From Firmicutes bacterium UBA2058 (GTDB lineage Bacteria; Bacillota; Clostridia; Tissierellales; Sedimentibacteraceae), in the NCBI GenBank assembly GCA_002332905.1, contig DDAM01000043.1:13747-20299 (forward strand): a stretch of 6,553 bases of DNA, in the 5' to 3' direction. The notes beneath the pieces were generated by a model that saw only the letters and a list, made by a program, of their open reading frames with translations, did not search any database and was not told the origin of the DNA. The position numbers and the translations under genes are program-made. Below, piece by piece: positions 6,098-6,553 of the stretch. Every line of letters begins with the position of its first letter. Positions within the stretch are counted from its first letter, which is position 1.

Positions 6098-6125
6098 AAT
6101 ATACTTTTTCAATACAAATCTTCAA
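6098..6125 (-). promoter_or_regulatory. Candidate internal promoter ahead of the zinc-binding protein gene
   Basis: In the 93-nt gap between the small membrane-protein gene and znuA, the minus strand reads TTGAAG (6120-6125), 16 nt, then TATATT (6098-6103). The -10 is 5 of 6 and the -35 is 4 of 6. It could give extra transcription of the transporter genes without the first gene. The match is modest for AT-rich DNA. Confidence 0.3.
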
Positions 6126-6148
6126 AGTAATCCTATTGGAAGTTATAT

Positions 6149-6454
6149 TTAATTAATCATTTTAACCTTAAGGGTGATTGGTGTAATTATTTGAATGTTT
6201 AGAATAGCAGGTATAAGACACGACAAGCATGATAAAACAACAATAATTGCAATATAACTATTAAATATATTGCTTGATAAGTGTTTTAGCATTTTTTCTG
6301 CTCTAAGAATGCAATCACAGATATGACATTTTTCTTTTGAACATTCATGATTAGCTTCTTTTACAATATAAGTTATTAAAAATAGGGATATTAAAACAAA
6401 ACAAATGCACATAAGCATAGATATTAATTGCTTAAAAAAACTTCTCTTATTCAT
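6149..6454 (-). CDS. Small two-TM membrane protein with His/Cys cluster, first gene of the zinc operon
   Basis: A 101-residue protein of no family I can name with confidence. It has a positively charged N-terminus (MNKRSFFK), a first hydrophobic segment at ~9-31, a 34-residue loop, and a second hydrophobic segment at ~66-90. By the positive-inside rule the loop faces outside. The loop contains HECSKEKCHICDC, giving H36, C38, C43, H44, C46 and C48, a compact set of potential metal ligands or disulfide partners. The ATG at 6454 has AAAGGGG 6 nt upstream (6461-6467), and a near-consensus promoter lies just before it, so it is the first gene of the transcript leading into the zinc-binding lipoprotein 93 nt later. 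A role in zinc sensing, capture or redox protection at the membrane surface is an inference from motif and position only. Confidence 0.75.
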   Translation of the reverse strand: MNKRSFFKQLISMLMCICFVLISLFLITYIVKEANHECSKEKCHICDCILRAEKMLKHLSSNIFNSYIAIIVVLSCLSCLIPAILNIQIITPITLKVKMIN

Positions 6455-6469
6455 TTATATCCCCTTTCT

Positions 6470-6482
6470 TTAATATAATTAA
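6470..6482. promoter_or_regulatory. AT-rich 5-3-5 palindrome at the operon transcription start
   Basis: TTAAT and ATTAA half-sites flank three bases, read TTAATTATATTAA on the minus strand. It overlaps the predicted start of transcription, a usual position for a metal-responsive repressor. In DNA this AT-rich a 5-bp palindrome easily arises by chance, so operator function is only a suggestion. Confidence 0.2.
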
Positions 6483-6487
6483 TTTTC

Positions 6488-6516
6488 ATTTTATAATATG
6501 TAATTAGGTTTGTCAA
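6488..6516 (-). promoter_or_regulatory. Main sigma-A promoter of the zinc operon
   Basis: On the minus strand a perfect TTGACA (6511-6516) is followed after 17 nt by TAAAAT (6488-6493; 5 of 6). Transcription would start near 6481, about 27 nt before the ATG at 6454. The promoter is flanked by two inverted repeats, described separately, that could bind a repressor such as a Zur-type regulator. Neither is a clear match to the Bacillus Zur box or the streptococcal AdcR box. Confidence 0.7.
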
Positions 6517-6544
6517 GCAATTGAAGGCTTAGTTCACGACAAAC
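6508..6544. repeat. Nested inverted repeat around the operon -35 box
   Basis: GTTTGTC (6508-6514) and GACAAAC (6538-6544) form a perfect 7-nt inverted repeat with 23 nt between. Inside it AAGC (6515-6518) and GCTT (6527-6530) form a second, shorter pair around AATTGAAG. The left outer arm overlaps the -35 hexamer. It is not followed by a T tract, so it is not an intrinsic terminator. A protein-binding site is possible. Confidence 0.35.
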
Positions 6545-6553
6545 GCATGAATG

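Noticed and set aside
6056..6112. Longer zinc-binding protein starting at 6112
   Set aside because: It would add 19 residues before a complete lipoprotein signal peptide and would run across the clear GGAGG at 6062-6066.
6517..6553. End of another minus-strand gene at the right edge
   Set aside because: Short frames end in TGA or TAA here, but fewer than ten codons are visible and the frames cannot be told apart.

Overview
The window is AT-rich throughout, with strong AGGAGG-type ribosome binding sites, TTGACA/TATAAT-type promoters, type-II lipoprotein signals and compact, often overlapping genes. This fits a low-GC Bacillota, most likely a member of Clostridia; the genus cannot be fixed from the sequence. 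No rRNA, tRNA, CRISPR array or insertion sequence is visible.

Left part (1-1593): the last codons of a plus-strand gene meet head-on the end of a minus-strand two-gene unit. That unit is a small DUF1801-family protein (1255-1593) followed by a TRAM-less 23S rRNA uracil-5-methyltransferase of the RlmD/RlmCD type (88-1230). A near-consensus promoter at 1686-1714 drives it. Middle part (1594-2950): a short divergent region leads rightward into the frameshifted stub of a glyoxalase/VOC-like gene (1831-1986). The stub overlaps the start of a YhaM-type 3'-5' exoribonuclease with OB and HD domains (1979-2881). A long hairpin at 2904-2948 terminates both this gene and the converging operon to its right.

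Right part (2974-6516, minus strand): a tightly packed zinc-import operon. In transcription order it reads: near-consensus promoter (6511-6516 / 6488-6493); a 101-residue membrane protein with a His/Cys cluster; ZnuA-like zinc-binding lipoprotein; ZnuC-like ATPase; ZnuB-like permease; and a 193-residue lipoprotein whose C-terminal domain carries a Cys-Cys motif resembling DUF1980/YcgQ. The last four genes are separated by +1, -8 and -4 nt, so they are almost certainly co-translated. The substrate-binding protein has a His-rich loop typical of zinc transporters but a ligand set that departs from the classical one.

The most interesting element is this operon. A standard ABC zinc importer is bracketed by two small, poorly characterised cell-surface proteins, each with conserved-looking Cys/His motifs. 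They are good candidates for extracytoplasmic metal-handling partners of the importer. Second in interest is the VOC gene stub, which now supplies the leader and the only good ribosome binding site in front of yhaM.
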